64,000 nucleotides of DNA from Amoebidium appalachense (GCA_963693365.1 CAVNZM010000001.1:14260001-14324000); one strand, 5' to 3'; numbered from the stretch's first letter, positions 42,931 through 53,269 are shown. Program-made: numbers and translations. The notes: a model not told the origin generated them from the sequence alone.

Positions 42931-43188
42931 GAGCAAATCTTTGTGTTTGTTTTTACGAAGAAGCATTTAAGCATGCACACGTTCATGTACACACACACAT
43001 TCATTACATGCATACTCTCTGCACAAAGAACATGCCGAAAATGAGTTGGAGAGGCATATACATGTGCACGTCCACCCACATTCGCTCTTGCTAAATATTT
43101 GTGCAAACCATGTGCCTCTATTTCCGCAATTTTCAATTTACAACCATCGAGAAATGCATGCAGCAACATCTAAACATCATATTACCGT

Positions 43189-43242
<54 letters not shown>

Positions 43243-43290
43243 AAAAAAAAGAAAGAAGAAAGATAGATAGAGAGAGAGAAAAGAAACTAT

Positions 43291-43342
<52 letters not shown>

Positions 43343-46300
43343 AGACGAAAAGTAAAAGGGAAGGGTATAGGGTGTATCAGCTTCTTCTCCCCCTACCCCC
43401 CGCTCACGGAAGGGCTGATTGGATGGGCGCTTATGTATGCCTGCAGTGGCCAACGCACACAGTAACACTTCTACTTTTCCACATACAGGTGCGGTACCTT
43501 GTTGAGCGCTACAACCCCGAAGCAGCCAACAACCCCACCCGCCGAGTCTCCTTAAGGGTGCCGGGCTCTGCCACGACTATGGAGACTGCCCCAGCCCCTG
43601 CGCGCACATTCTCCCCCGTGCCACCACCCCTCCACCCCACCCATACCATCCCTCGCGGCTACGGGCACCCGCCTCTTTCCCATGGGCACCACCGTGCAGC
43701 CACGGCTCCTCCCCACACGCACAACGGTGTGACTTCAACCCACGCTGGTCACCTCCCACGTGCACACAACGCGTCAGCCGGAGCCAACAACAACAAGCCC
43801 AACCTGGCTGTGAACCTGTTTGGAACGACTGCCGCGGACGCCTCACCCACGCTGAAACGTCATGACGCGCCGTCCGGCTCACCCACGGAACCGTCCGATC
43901 CACTTCCTGCACTAGCGGCTGACCACCAGGGGTACTGGAGGGAAGCAGCCGGGTCCCCTGTTTCCGCGCCCACCACTCGTAGCGGCAGCCCAATGGTCCC
44001 TATGCCTGTAATGGAGGATGAGGGTGCCTTACGTAAGGGTGACCGTTACACCCATCCCACCCAGGGCACCGGCGGGTCCGTTACCCCCGGCGGCCAACCG
44101 GTAGTTGGTGGCGGGAGCTCAAACTTCACCAGCCGGCCGTACGCGACAGCAAACACCAGCATGCGTCAGCGTTGCCGCTCCCTTCTGTCCGGCACCCCTT
44201 CTCAGAGCACCCCAGCAACACCGGCCACCCCGGCCACCCCAGCCACACCCGGAGTGAGCTCCCAGGCGACAGATGTGCCTGCCCCAGCCAAGACGGGGTT
44301 AAGTGGTTCATCTGCAGGTGGGCCGGTCCCTGCCGCAGGTTCAGAGCCCTCCTCCGGCGGGTCCATGCCCCCTGTAGCCCCTGCATCAGCCAAGGGTGTA
44401 ACACGCACAGGGAACACGGGCACTGGACCATCGACGCCTCAGCGCACGGCCACACCAACGGGAACGTCGTATCCGCTGCCCCCCGGGGACGATTGGGCCT
44501 ATGGGCACGCCCGAACCTCGCTGCCGTTGCCCCCAGTGTCTGGGCACGTCCCCCCTGCCGAATTTCGCAAAGACCCCCCGCCGACACCCAGGCGCCGGCC
44601 ATCCCATGCCCCTACCCACTAGTTCCCCCTTCTCTTCCTGCGCGCACGGACGTGCCTGCAATACCCAAGAACAACAAGAGTGGGCGTGTCAACAACAAAA
44701 AGCTCAAGGGCGCAAAGAAGAAGCAAGCAGCAGCGGCGGCAGCAGCTGCAGCAGCCACGGCCACGATGCCTCCGTTTCCGCCGGCCGGGGCCCCGACAGG
44801 GCTTTCTGCCTCTCCAAGCAGCAGCAGTTACACCTCGCGCACCGCCGGCCCAGGCTCAGGCACCCAGCTCCCTCCACCCCCACCCACCACACAGTCGTCC
44901 ATGCCCCCGACACCTTTCCCGGCACCGTTTCCACCCGTGGGCCCGGTGGACTTCCGCGGCATGCCGGACTATGGGGATGGCTCGGTTGGCCTCGCCACGG
45001 CCGTCGACTGCACCGACCCCAACTGCCCCACGTGCCTGCCCCACACCACCCGTTATACCCCGGTGCCTCAGGCAACATACCCGCCTCTGCCCCTGAATAC
45101 CCTTCCCTCATTTGGCCCGACCGACCCCATCCCTTCTCTCTACACGGGGCTTCCTGACTCTCACCAGCAGCTTCCACCAGCCGGTTGGGATGGAATGTCC
45201 GGCGCGCCTCCGGGGAATCCGTGCATGTGCGAAATGTGCCAGGGTGCAATGTCAGCACTGGTGGCTCCAAACTGCGGCCACGAAAACTGCGACATTTGCC
45301 GCAACACTTACGCAAACGTCCCGCCCCTCCCACCTCCAGGCCAGTTCGGCAACAACGGGGTTCCCATGGGTGGGTTCGGGCTGCCTGCGGGCCCGTACGA
45401 CTACACGGGGCTGAACGGGGAGCAGTACTATGATAGCGGCGAGGGTAGCGGTGGGGATGGGTATGACACGGAGGAAATTGAGAGCGACGGGGAGGGGGAG
45501 GACTATGACGGGTGTCTGGACACGGCCGGGGACGGGTCTACCTGCAACAGCCGCGAGTGCCCCCACTGCCACAGCAACGCAAACTACAACAACGGAAATG
45601 GGGGGCCAGCGCCACGCAACAACCACGACTTTGCAACCGCGCAGAAGAAACTTCGGCAGAAGCTGCAGCAGGAGAAGTTGCGCAAGGAGAAGGAGCAGGC
45701 GGAGGAGGAGAAACGCCGCCAGGAGGCGCTTTTGGCCCAGGCAGACATGCCGGAGGTAGACGACCTGCTGTCGTTTATCGAGGGTCAGGCGTCAAAACCG
45801 AGGCGCGGTTCCGACGCTGCGGCGGCGGCTGCCGGCGGTGTTTCTGCGGCGGCGGCGGGGAGCAAGAAGAAGAAGAGACAGCGCAAGAAGGAGCTTCAGA
45901 AGATGCAGCAAGGGGGTAATGGTGATGGCAGCGACAGCGACGAGCAGCAGGCCGCGGTGGTGGATTCGGTGCCTGGGCCTGCCCCGTTCCCCAGCGCCAA
46001 GGGTAAAGGGAAGAAGGGTCAGGCGACGGTGGCGCCTACCAACGTCGACGTGCCGGCTCAGACCAAGGGTGGCAATGGGGCGACGCCAGAGCCGGCGGTT
46101 TCTGAGGTTAAGGTAGCTGCTGCCGCTGCCGTGGTTAAGGAGGCGGCGCCTGTCGTCGCGCTGGTTAACGGAGCGGGCAAGACCGGGGCTAAGGGCAAGA
46201 AGGGCAAATTCAAGGAGCAACCTGCCCCACCCCCTGCGCCTGCCCCTGCCCCAGCCTCTGGAAACACCCCCGCTGCTGTTGTGCCCTCCCAGCCTGACGC

Positions 46301-47237
46301 TAAGCGGGTTACGCAAAAGGATGCACCTCCCCAGCCGGCCGGTCCCAACAAGCACGAAGCAACAGCACCCAAGACCCAAGGCAAGGGAGCCACACCCTCG
46401 GCAGCAAAGCAGGGCTCTGCAGCGGTCAAACCCGCACCTACGCAAGGTGGTGGGGCTAAGTCTGTGGGGGATAGCCGGCCGGCAGCAAGCACAGTGGCCT
46501 CCACACCCGCCCCTCGGAAACAGCCCACCGGCGACGCCGACAAGCCCACCTCGGCACCCGCACCTACCCCGTTAGACAACAACAAGCAGCAGGGCAAGGC
46601 CGGAGCAAACACCAAGAACTCAAGTCAGCAACAGAAACCACCCACCGCCACCGTCGAGAAATTACTGCAGCAGCAAGATTTCGCTCTGCAACCCGCCAAA
46701 ATGGCCCAAGCAACGAAGAATTCCACGACTTCCAAGTCAAAGACCGCGCCCACGCCTTCGTCCTCTGCAAGCCAGCCCACAAATGCAGCAAAGGCACCGA
46801 TTTTGCCCAACCCCGCGACCGCCACTGCCGCCACCGTAGACAGCAACAAAAACGGTCCTACCAACACGCGCACGGCAGCCAAGTCGAACGGCATTTTGGT
46901 GACCAAATCAGAGCCAAAGGCCGCTACGGATGGCGCCAAATCTGCGGCGACTGCGGCTCCCTCCTCGGGCCACGTTACGATTCAGGAATCTCCGCAGCAA
47001 GGAAAGGCGGAGAAGGAAAAGGGGACCGACGATAGAAAGCCCCCGAAGCGTCTGACCAGCGTCGAGGACATTTTCAGGCCGCGGGAGATGGATGAAGCGA
47101 GCGATGCGGATTACGATCACGAGGTGGAGGAATTTAAGCGGTTCTGTAACACTTCGGCTATTCCTGGGGAGAGGAAGAAGATTATGGTCAACCTTAACCT
47201 GCATGCGTTTAAGCCGAAGACAAAGGCGCGCTCGTGA
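37469..47237 (+). CDS. FAM193-like protein (large, Cys-pair rich; 5' end not resolved)
   Basis: Exons: 37469-37556 (or from 37489; Ser/Thr-rich), 39762-41621 (620 codons, phase 0 both ends), and 43489-47237, whose frame changes near 44.6 kb. Cys clusters appear as CTRCRQ and LLCLKC, then CACDKC in the second exon; [25 protein letters not shown] and [11 protein letters not shown] in the last. A charged coiled coil (about 45640-45730) precedes [12 protein letters not shown]. The extreme C-terminus has [12 protein letters not shown], then [14 protein letters not shown] and [12 protein letters not shown], the pattern of the FAM193 C-terminal domain. FAM193 proteins are animal proteins of poorly known function; a zinc-binding role for the Cys pairs is inferred. 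The rest is low-complexity Pro/Ala/Ser/Gly. Splice signals CTTGTGCAG, AAG|GTGTGT and ACATACAG are clear. The start codon is upstream and unknown. Confidence 0.72.
38400..38670. repeat. G run and (CA)n in a FAM193-like intron
   Basis: TG then a G run at 38404-38440, and (CA)n at 38593-38646. TG-rich stretches also lie at 39246-39284 and 39425-39460 of the same intron. No exon seen between 37557 and 39761. Confidence 0.85.
41757..41903 (+). mobile_element. Poly-C-tailed short repeat, plus-strand copy
   Basis: Starts GACTTGATCCCCCCTTGAGG (compare the reverse complement of the 17 kb copy), then GGGTTCTGCTTGTG, CATACTTCCATGTTTGCTTT, TGTACTGCATACCGTGGTCT, GCATTTTAA, then C runs (41904-41947) and an A-rich tract. 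The order body, poly-C, A-rich is complete here in the sense direction. It is in the FAM193-like intron 41622-43488. Confidence 0.8.
42137..42196 (+). mobile_element. Poly-C-tailed short repeat, truncated copy
   Basis: GCAACATCTGCTTTGGGTGG, GTGAATGTGTGCTTCGTGCT, TTCTAACACG then a C run (42193-42209). Only the tail-proximal part of the family is present, as expected for 5' truncation. Confidence 0.7.
42432..42500 (+). mobile_element. Poly-C-tailed short repeat, truncated copy
   Basis: ATGATGCATACTCTGTG, then GCACTTTGTGCTACTACTGA and TTTCTAAG before a short, degraded C-rich tail. It is preceded by a long C run (42398-42429) that could be the tail of a further insertion. Confidence 0.65.
42775..42930. 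repeat. (CA)n microsatellites with AACTGAGGCACAC duplication
   Basis: CA arrays at 42772-42800 and 42887-42930. In between, a 15-bp unit containing AACTGAGGCACACAC occurs twice. Confidence 0.9.
43191..43345. repeat. C run (50 nt), A/G-rich, (CA)n and poly-A
   Basis: About 50 C, then GGAAAAAAAAGAAAG, (CA)n (43291-43320), then about 23 A. It sits 140 bp upstream of the last FAM193-like exon. Confidence 0.95.
43489..44622 (+). CDS. FAM193-like gene, last exon, first reading frame
   Basis: From the acceptor ACATACAG this frame reads [15 protein letters not shown], continuing the frame of the previous exon, and stays open for 377 codons to TAG 44620-44622. It contains a (TPA)n run around 44210-44250. 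The last stretch, [18 protein letters not shown], still looks protein-like. The next recognisable protein sequence lies in another frame (from 44625). Either a small intron or an indel in the sequence connects them. Confidence 0.6.
   Translation: MRYLVERYNPEAANNPTRRVSLRVPGSATTMETAPAPARTFSPVPPPLHPTHTIPRGYGHPPLSHGHHRAATAPPHTHNGVTSTHAGHLPRAHNASAGANNNKPNLAVNLFGTTAADASPTLKRHDAPSGSPTEPSDPLPALAADHQGYWREAAGSPVSAPTTRSGSPMVPMPVMEDEGALRKGDRYTHPTQGTGGSVTPGGQPVVGGGSSNFTSRPYATANTSMRQRCRSLLSGTPSQSTPATPATPATPATPGVSSQATDVPAPAKTGLSGSSAGGPVPAAGSEPSSGGSMPPVAPASAKGVTRTGNTGTGPSTPQRTATPTGTSYPLPPGDDWAYGHARTSLPLPPVSGHVPPAEFRKDPPPTPRRRPSHAPTH
44625..47237 (+). CDS. FAM193-like gene, C-terminal part in second frame
   Basis: This frame holds [18 protein letters not shown], an Ala run, the Cys clusters, an acidic stretch ([18 protein letters not shown]), the coiled coil, a long Lys/Ala/Pro region with repeated KGKKG motifs, and the FAM193-type C-terminus, stopping at TGA 47235. 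Continuity with the first frame is required for the protein to be FAM193-like end to end. The joining point could not be fixed: the only short GT-AG pairs with the right length modulo 3 give introns of 44 or 56 nt (to 44591). Confidence 0.65.
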   Translation, partial: PPSLPARTDVPAIPKNNKSGRVNNKKLKGAKKKQAAAAAAAAAATATMPPFPPAGAPTGLSASPSSSSYTSRTAGPGSGTQLPPPPPTTQSSMPPTPFPAPFPPVGPVDFRGMPDYGDGSVGLATAVDCTDPNCPTCLPHTTRYTPVPQATYPPLPLNTLPSFGPTDPIPSLYTGLPDSHQQLPPAGWDGMSGAPPGNPCMCEMCQGAMSALVAPNCGHENCDICRNTYANVPPLPPPGQFGNNGVPMGGFGLPAGPYDYTGLNGEQYYDSGEGSGGDGYDTEEIESDGEGEDYDGCLDTAGDGSTCNSRECPHCHSNANYNNGNGGPAPRNNHDFATAQKKLRQKLQQEKLRKEKEQAEEEKRRQEALLAQADMPEVDDLLSFIEGQASKPRRGSDAAAAAAGGVSAAAAGSKKKKRQRKKELQKMQQGGNGDGSDSDEQQAAVVDSVPGPAPFPSAKGKGKKGQATVAPTNVDVPAQTKGGNGATPEPAVSEVKVAAAAAVVKEAAPVVALVNGAGKTGAKGKKGKFKEQPAPPPAPAPAPASGNTPAAVVPSQPDAKRVTQKDAPPQPAGPNKHEATAPKTQGKGATPSAAKQGSAAVKPAPTQGGGAKSVGDSRPAASTVASTPAPRKQPTGDADKPTSAPAPTPLDNNKQQGKAGANTKNSSQQQKPPTATVEKLLQQQDFALQPAKMAQATKNSTTSKSKTAPTPSSSASQPTNAAKAPILPNPATATAATVDSNKNGPTNTRTAAKSNGILVTKSEPKAATDGAKSAATAAPSSGHVTIQESPQQGKAEKEKGTDDRKPPKRLTSVEDIFRPREMDEASDADYDHEVEEFKRFCNTSAIPGERKKIMVNLNLHAFKPKTKARS

Positions 47238-48267
47238 GCATTGGGCCGAGACCGGCGGATCGGGGTTGATATCGGTTTCGTTGGGTGATACGGTTGGAAC
47301 CCGTCATGCTCTGGACTAATTTCCTGTTTGTGGGGTTGGGCAAGGGGGGACAGGGGTCAAAGATACATGCACACACACACACAGGCACGCACATGCACAC
47401 ACAGGCACAGACGTGAACATGCACATGCGCGCACACACGCATGCATGCATGCATGCATACACGTACACACTATCACAATGTCAAGTCAGTTTGTTGTGTT
47501 TGTATCAAGTGTAATCATCCTGCTCGTGTGCACTTCATTCGCCACCTTCAGAGATATGCCCTGGCAGTGCCCGTCGTCCCAAGGATTGCCTGTCTATGGC
47601 TGTGTGCTATCAGAATCAAAGTAGCTATTCGTGTCTGTGTGAAATTTAGTGTACAACAGATGTTTGATGTTAGTCGAGTCTTCTAGGTGTTTTTAAAATA
47701 TATTTCTGGGTTACACCCTACACCGTTATTTGATTAGGTAGTGGGAGTCAGTTATTTCATGGTCGTGTCTGGTTTGTGTTTGATTTCGATGGACGAAGAA
47801 ACATGTAGGCAGTTTGTTGCAGGTTTTGTCTTTCTATTGATGTATGTGTAGTAGTTGAACCACCCTTCCATGCTAGCGCTTTGCAAGTCTTGAAGGCTGT
47901 CAATTATATGGAGGCGTTAGGCGCTCTCCTCAGTGTGAGAGGTGGTCTTTGCCACCCAGAGCTTCATTCAACAATACCATCACAAAATGTGAACGAGCTT
48001 TGAACTATGGTGCAGATCAGGGCCCCCCTCTTTCACTCTCAAAAGGTTTTGCTCACGCATATACACAGTCTCTTGCTGTAATATGTGCACGTACAAGTGC
48101 ACACGTGTGTGCGTGTGTATGTGTGCATGTGCAGCAATCACCTGTGTCCGTGTGCCTGTGATAGCCAGTGTATTTTCTTGTGCTTGTGTACAAAAGTTTG
48201 TCGCTTTTTGTCATTATTTATTTTTATTTTTATTCTTTTTTTTTTCTTTTTTTTTTTTTTTTTGGGG

Positions 48268-48300
<33 letters not shown>

Positions 48301-48523
48301 GCATGTGAAATGGTGACCTGTAGCCTCACGTGCATACACTTATATTTTGGTTTACACACACCCTGTCATGTGGGGCAGTTCGATTTGTACTGTGCTCGTA
48401 CGACTGACATCTCATCCATCAACATAGGACACCAGTACAGCACTGATGATGAAAGTTCCACCCGAGTCTATGCTATAGCTATTTCTACAAACCATCCCCC
48501 CCCCCCCCCCCCCCCCCCCAAAC

Positions 48524-48566
<43 letters not shown>

Positions 48567-49916
48567 ACCACCACCACCACCACCACCACCACCACCACCA
48601 AAAAAAGAAAAGAAAAAGAAAAAGAAAAAGAAGAAAAGAAAGAAGAAAAGAAAAAAATTACAACCACCACCAAAAGAGAGAGAGAGAAAGACACACACAG
48701 AGAGAGAGAGAGGGGGGGGAGGGGGGGGGGGAGATAGAGAGAGAGAGAAGGGGGGGGGGAGAGAGGGGGGGGAGGAGGGGGGGAGGGGGGGAGAGAGGGG
48801 GGAGGGGGGGGGGGGGGGAGAGAGAGAGGGAGAGAGAGAGATGGGGGGGGGGGGGGGGGGGGGGGGGAAGGGAGGGAGCTCCGAGGGAGAGAAAGAGAGA
48901 TAGAGAGCGAGAGGGAGAGAAAAAGAAAACTAAAGAAAAAACAAAGAAACAACTTAAGAAGTGTGCCTATCTCAAAAAGCAAAACAGCCTAGGGTGGACA
49001 ATTCAACTCGCATTCTTTCTCATGGCATTCAACAGTGCTCCAACTACGCCCATTTCAACTTCCTGTGCATTTTCCGTTCTCGTGCAAGACATGTCATTTA
49101 GCTTAGGGGGGTTTTCCCCACTTCTCCCAAAACAAGCCAAACACTTGGTACCTAAATACGGTTATGTCACCCCAATTTTGGGGAATCCACCTTAACCCCT
49201 GCCTACTCATGTCCACAACACGACTATTGCGTGGTGTGCCAAACGCCGCATCAAACTACGGAATGTGAATTGTCAGCTTTTCTTTCCATATATGCGCTAG
49301 CTAGGGTACAGGTGTATGCCTGCAACCAGACCTTTCATGGCTTGGATTCGATAAAACACGCAATGCCTTCTTACATGCATTACATACCACAGGCTTCAAT
49401 AAGGGGTCCTCCTCTGCTTCTCTTTGGATGCCCAGCACCTGAAAGCCACATTTCTCAGATGATCTCTGACCAACCAGCAGGCCACGTTCGCCCAATCACC
49501 CAGCTGCAGGTCAAGCAAGAAAGATAAACAAGAAAGACAGACAGCGGCAGGCACAACCATGCTCGTGATCACATGCACAACCACATGCATTCCACACATC
49601 CTTACGTGTTTATACGTAGTTTCGGCCCACATGGAACATGATGCCTGCTGCGGCCAAAGCCACATCGAAATTCGTATTTTTGTGCGGGCCACTGTATCTC
49701 CCTATTGACGTATGTACCCATGCATGTCCCCCCCCCCCCCCCCCCCCCTCCCCCCCCCCCCCCCCCCCCCCCCCCGCCACCCACTCCCTCCCTGCCTCCC
49801 TCCCCATTAAAAACCTGGGTGCCTTAAGCCTTACTAAGTATGTCAGAGTGTCAAGACTTAAGTCGTCATCATATATGACGTCACACTGATTTGCTACCAT
49901 ATGTCTGTGTGTGTGT
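47238..49916. other. Intergenic region downstream of the FAM193-like gene
   Basis: Unique sequence to about 48200, then T run/G run (48236-48299), C run (48496-48519), (CA)n, (CCA)n, A-rich and (GA)n/G-rich blocks to 48950, then unique sequence to 49730 and a C-rich tract (49729-49775). No coding exon recognised. Confidence 0.6.
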
Positions 49917-49917
49917 G

Positions 49918-49950
<33 letters not shown>

Positions 49951-51140
49951 AATAAAAAATCACGTTTTGTTCCCGGAGGGCCTTTACAGGCCCACAAGGG
50001 AACTACCCTTTCCCGCACGGCACCGACAGTACCCTGGTTAGGCTAGCAATATGCCTAGTTAGACTAAACCTATCGTTATCTATCCTAACCATTAGTACAC
50101 ACTTTGCCCAGGATTACTACCCCAGCCACTCCGGTAGAGGCACCAGTCCTCCGGGCCCTCCAATCAAATCCTACAATTAAACGTCAATCACGGGCTCTCA
50201 TTGTTGATCTGCGGTAGCGGAATGTCCGGTGGTGTATGTGTGTCATCTACGGTGGTAGGGGTGTATGATGGGGTGGGGTGATGGGTGGGGGGTTGCTTCC
50301 TAATAGAATGCGGTCTTGTACATATTTGGTGGCTATGACATTATTATGGGCTAGGGTTTTCGGGTTGCAAAGATCTGCGGGTCTGTGTGTGTGCCGGCAG
50401 TCGGGCCATGCTGACCGGGTGTGGGTGGGGTGTGTGTGTGTGTGGCTTTTGGGTTTGTGTGGTGCTGGGTTTTTCTTCCTACGGGTTGTGGCTGTGTGGT
50501 GGCGTGGTGTCTTTGCATTTTGGGGTGGGTGGGGGGAAGTGTACATGTTGTGTTACGTGGGTGCCATATTTTTGAAAAGAAATAAGCCTGCAGTTCTACC
50601 GTAATTTTGCCGATGATGGCCCGAATTGTGGATTCGGTGGTGCCGGTGTCTCGGAGCAGTGGGCCAACCGATCGTGGGCGAAAACCCGGTTCCACCCATG
50701 TGACGTCCTTGGGGTCCGGTCGGTCTCCTCGTCCCCCTATCCAGTGGATCCATGCACTCTGGTCTACCACCGTAGCTGCCGTGTGTCTGTGCCGTGCCGT
50801 GGGGGTTTTCGGGTGCCGAGTGTGCAGGGTGTCTTGGATGCAGTCTGTGATTGCCGTAGGGAGGGTGGGGGCTTCCCCTGCATATGTAGGGCGTTCCCAA
50901 AGATGGGTTGTGGTCCCCGGTGCTTGGTTACACCGGGGGCAGGTGGGTTGGTTGACGACGGTGGGGGTGGTCTCTGTGTAGTCGGAACATGGTAGACAGG
51001 GTGCCCATGGCCAGAGATAGACTCCGGGTGTTGTCTTTGACTGCTCGGATGGATGCCTGGGCCGGACCGTTGTTGAGCTTAAGGGGCCCGAATTTCCGTT
51101 CGGCTGGGAGCAGTCTGGGGTCGGTGAGTACGGACATACT
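49918..51140 (-). mobile_element. 5'-truncated LINE, copy 2
   Basis: Poly-A tail (plus-strand T run 49918-49946), then a 3' UTR starting CACGTTTTGTTCCCGGAGG that matches copy 1 at 10617, and coding sequence homologous to the end of copy 1 ORF2: LADPRLLPAER-like start, TRSLSLAMGT, CPRCNQAPGTTTHLWE, PTAxxHTAATVVDQ, IWHPRNTT. The match to copy 1 ends near 51140, so this copy is truncated more severely. It has its own frame break near 50350-50500. No clear target-site duplication was found. Confidence 0.9.
50351..51140 (-). pseudogene. LINE ORF2 C-terminal fragment (copy 2)
   Basis: Open in one frame over most of this range and about 70-75 percent similar by eye to copy 1. The zinc-knuckle motif has a changed residue (THLWERP where copy 1 has THLWACP), losing one Cys. 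The final Pro-rich segment continues in a different frame to 50247. Not functional. Confidence 0.8.
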
Positions 51141-51299
51141 TTCCTTGTCAACAATCCATTGCCTTTTTTGTCCTTCTTTCCATTCCTCACTTCCACCCTG
51201 CTCAACTTCTTCCCTCCCTCCCTCCCACCAGGGAGTTTTTTCGTTCCCTTCTCCCTAAGTCTTCGCCTCCCCTCCCCCTCCCCCCCTTTTCCCCCTCCC

Positions 51300-51333
<34 letters not shown>

Positions 51334-51362
51334 TTAACACCCTCCATTTCTCCCTCCCTTCC

Positions 51363-51554
51363 CTCTTTTCTTGTTTTCCATCTAACTTCCTCCATACCCG
51401 GGTTTTCAGATCACTCTGAGTACTACGCTCACAGCTCGAAATATCCCCCCCCCTCCCCCCCCCCCCCCACCCTCCCTTCTACGACCCCAATACAAAACAA
51501 AACTTTGGAAAATCCCGGGAATAGGGGCCCCCTATCTCCCCCCCTCCCCTCTCT

Positions 51555-51560
<6 letters not shown>
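51363..51560. repeat. Second dispersed repeat family, copy 1
   Basis: TTGTTTTCCATCTAACTTCC, TTTTCAGATCACTCTGAGTA, a C run, then TTGGAAAATCCCGGGAATAG, CTCC and a following (TG)n array. The same blocks in the same order are found at 63128-63345. Both copies have C runs at the same two places and a TG tail. Confidence 0.8.
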
Positions 51561-51640
<80 letters not shown>

Positions 51641-51702
51641 TGTATGTGAGTGTGTGTGTGTGTGTGTATATATGTTTGTGTGTGTGTGTATGTTTGTGTG
51701 TC

Positions 51703-51749
<47 letters not shown>
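51556..51749. repeat. (TG)n microsatellite
   Basis: TG array with TATG variants, forming the 3' end of the repeat at 51363. Confidence 0.95.
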
Positions 51750-52187
51750 TGTAGTGTTGTGTTGTGCTCCCATAGTAGTCTAATCTTGCTTGATGCATGG
51801 ATGTGATTGCTACTTGTACAAAGTTTCCAAGTAGGGCTGGTAACCTTTTCCCAGAGAACCAATGTGAACATCCATTCGGGCACTGTTTTCTTTGGCTATC
51901 ATTACAACACCCTCCTTGCTAACGATAGGGGTGGAGCTCTATTACCGTACTAATTTTCTGGTTGGTGTTTCGTGTTTTGTGTGTAATTGTATGTGTATGG
52001 TGGTGGGAGTGGCTTCGATTTGCAAAGGGGTTTTTTGGGGGGTTGGGAGAGGCGGTAGCTAAAACAAACTAAATTCAAAAGACATGAACGGGGGGGGGGG
52101 GGGGGAGGGGGGGGGAGCATCGAAGATCGCAACTCGATCCCTGTACTGGTCGATTTTTAATTTGTCTTGTAATGGTTCATGCATATT

Positions 52188-52232
<45 letters not shown>

Positions 52233-52242
52233 ACGATCATAC

Positions 52243-52345
52243 ATACTATGCATACTCTTCAAGTTTGTGCTTGCTCTGCAAAATAACGGTTTGACAATGT
52301 GTTGTCCGTCGGATTGTGTACTTCGTACTCTGTAACACATTCTAA

Positions 52346-52346
<1 letters not shown>
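52243..52346 (+). mobile_element. Poly-C-tailed short repeat copy
   Basis: TATGCATACTCTTCAAGTTT, GCTTGCTCTGCAAAATAACG, ATGTGTTGTCCGTCGGATTG, TGTACTTCGTACTCTGTAAC, ACATTCTAATG, then a C run (52348-52383) and a CA-rich tail. Close to the copies at 27807 and 28912 read in the opposite direction. Confidence 0.85.
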
Positions 52347-52383
<37 letters not shown>

Positions 52384-52486
52384 ACACACACACCCACACA
52401 CACACGCACACACGTGACACACAACACACACATGCACACACAAACACACAACACATCCATCACAACCACCACCGACTGTCCTTAGG

Positions 52487-52577
52487 GGAGTTGTGTGTGC
52501 TGTAAAGCATTGTTGTATTTGATGGTTGTGTTCATCGTTGTGTATCTTGTGCCCTAGTGTGTAATTGCATTCTAGAA
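52487..52577 (+). mobile_element. Poly-C-tailed short repeat copy with C-then-A tail
   Basis: TTGTGTGTGCTGTAAAGCAT, GTTGTGTTCATCGTTGTGTA, CTTGTGCCCTAGTGTGTAAT, TGCATTCTAGAA, a C run (52578-52599), then AACACACACAC and 13 A. It shows the complete tail order on the sense strand. Confidence 0.8.
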
Positions 52578-52651
52578 CCCCCCCCCCCCCCCCCCCCCCA
52601 ACACACACACAAAAAAAAAAAATTTCCGAGCAACACATACGGGCACATGCC

Positions 52652-52689
<38 letters not shown>

Positions 52690-52754
52690 AAAGAAAAGAG
52701 CTTACGTATACCCACCGACATACAAGCGTGCAAACACACACACACACACACAAA

Positions 52755-52822
<68 letters not shown>

Positions 52823-52979
52823 CACTCACACTCGCACTCAACACACAACCGCTATCAAAGAAGGAAGCAAGTAGGCAACAGACAGACACACACACGTATA
52901 CTACACCACCACAAAACCTCATTATTTATTTATTTGAGGACAAACAGGACGGGGGCTAGAGAAAGATGTAACAGTGTGT

Positions 52980-53090
52980 GCCTGCGCGAGTCAAACAGCT
53001 CTCGGTGAAGGCGTTATGATGCACCGTGACATGTGTTGTTGTGCCAGTATCGACGAGGATGGGTTGGGGGGAAGCGGAGAAGGGTGGTAT
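52980..53090 (-). other. Short segment with a retropepsin-like DTG motif
   Basis: On the minus strand one frame reads PILVDTGTTTHVTVHHNAFT, then ESCLTRAGTHC. D-[ST]-G-[AT] followed by H and F is reminiscent of the copia-type protease region. Only about 35 residues are present, bordered by repeats, with no integrase or RT nearby. Chance is quite possible. Confidence 0.2.
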
Positions 53091-53269
53091 GTGTGTGCGT
53101 GCGTGTTGTTGTGTGTGGGTCGGGAGGGAGAAGTGTGTTTTTGTGTGTGTGTGTGGGGGGGGGGGGGGGGGGGGGGGGGGGGGAGGGGGGAAGATTAGAT
53201 CTACCATTCTATTGTCTCTTCACCACCACCACCACCACCTCCACCCCCTCCCCCCCCTCCCCTTCCCCC

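Noticed and set aside
49918-51140. Target-site duplication for LINE copy 2
   Set aside because: The sequence left of the T run (TG-rich) does not match that right of 51140. A TG array near 51555 is similar, but any TG array would be.
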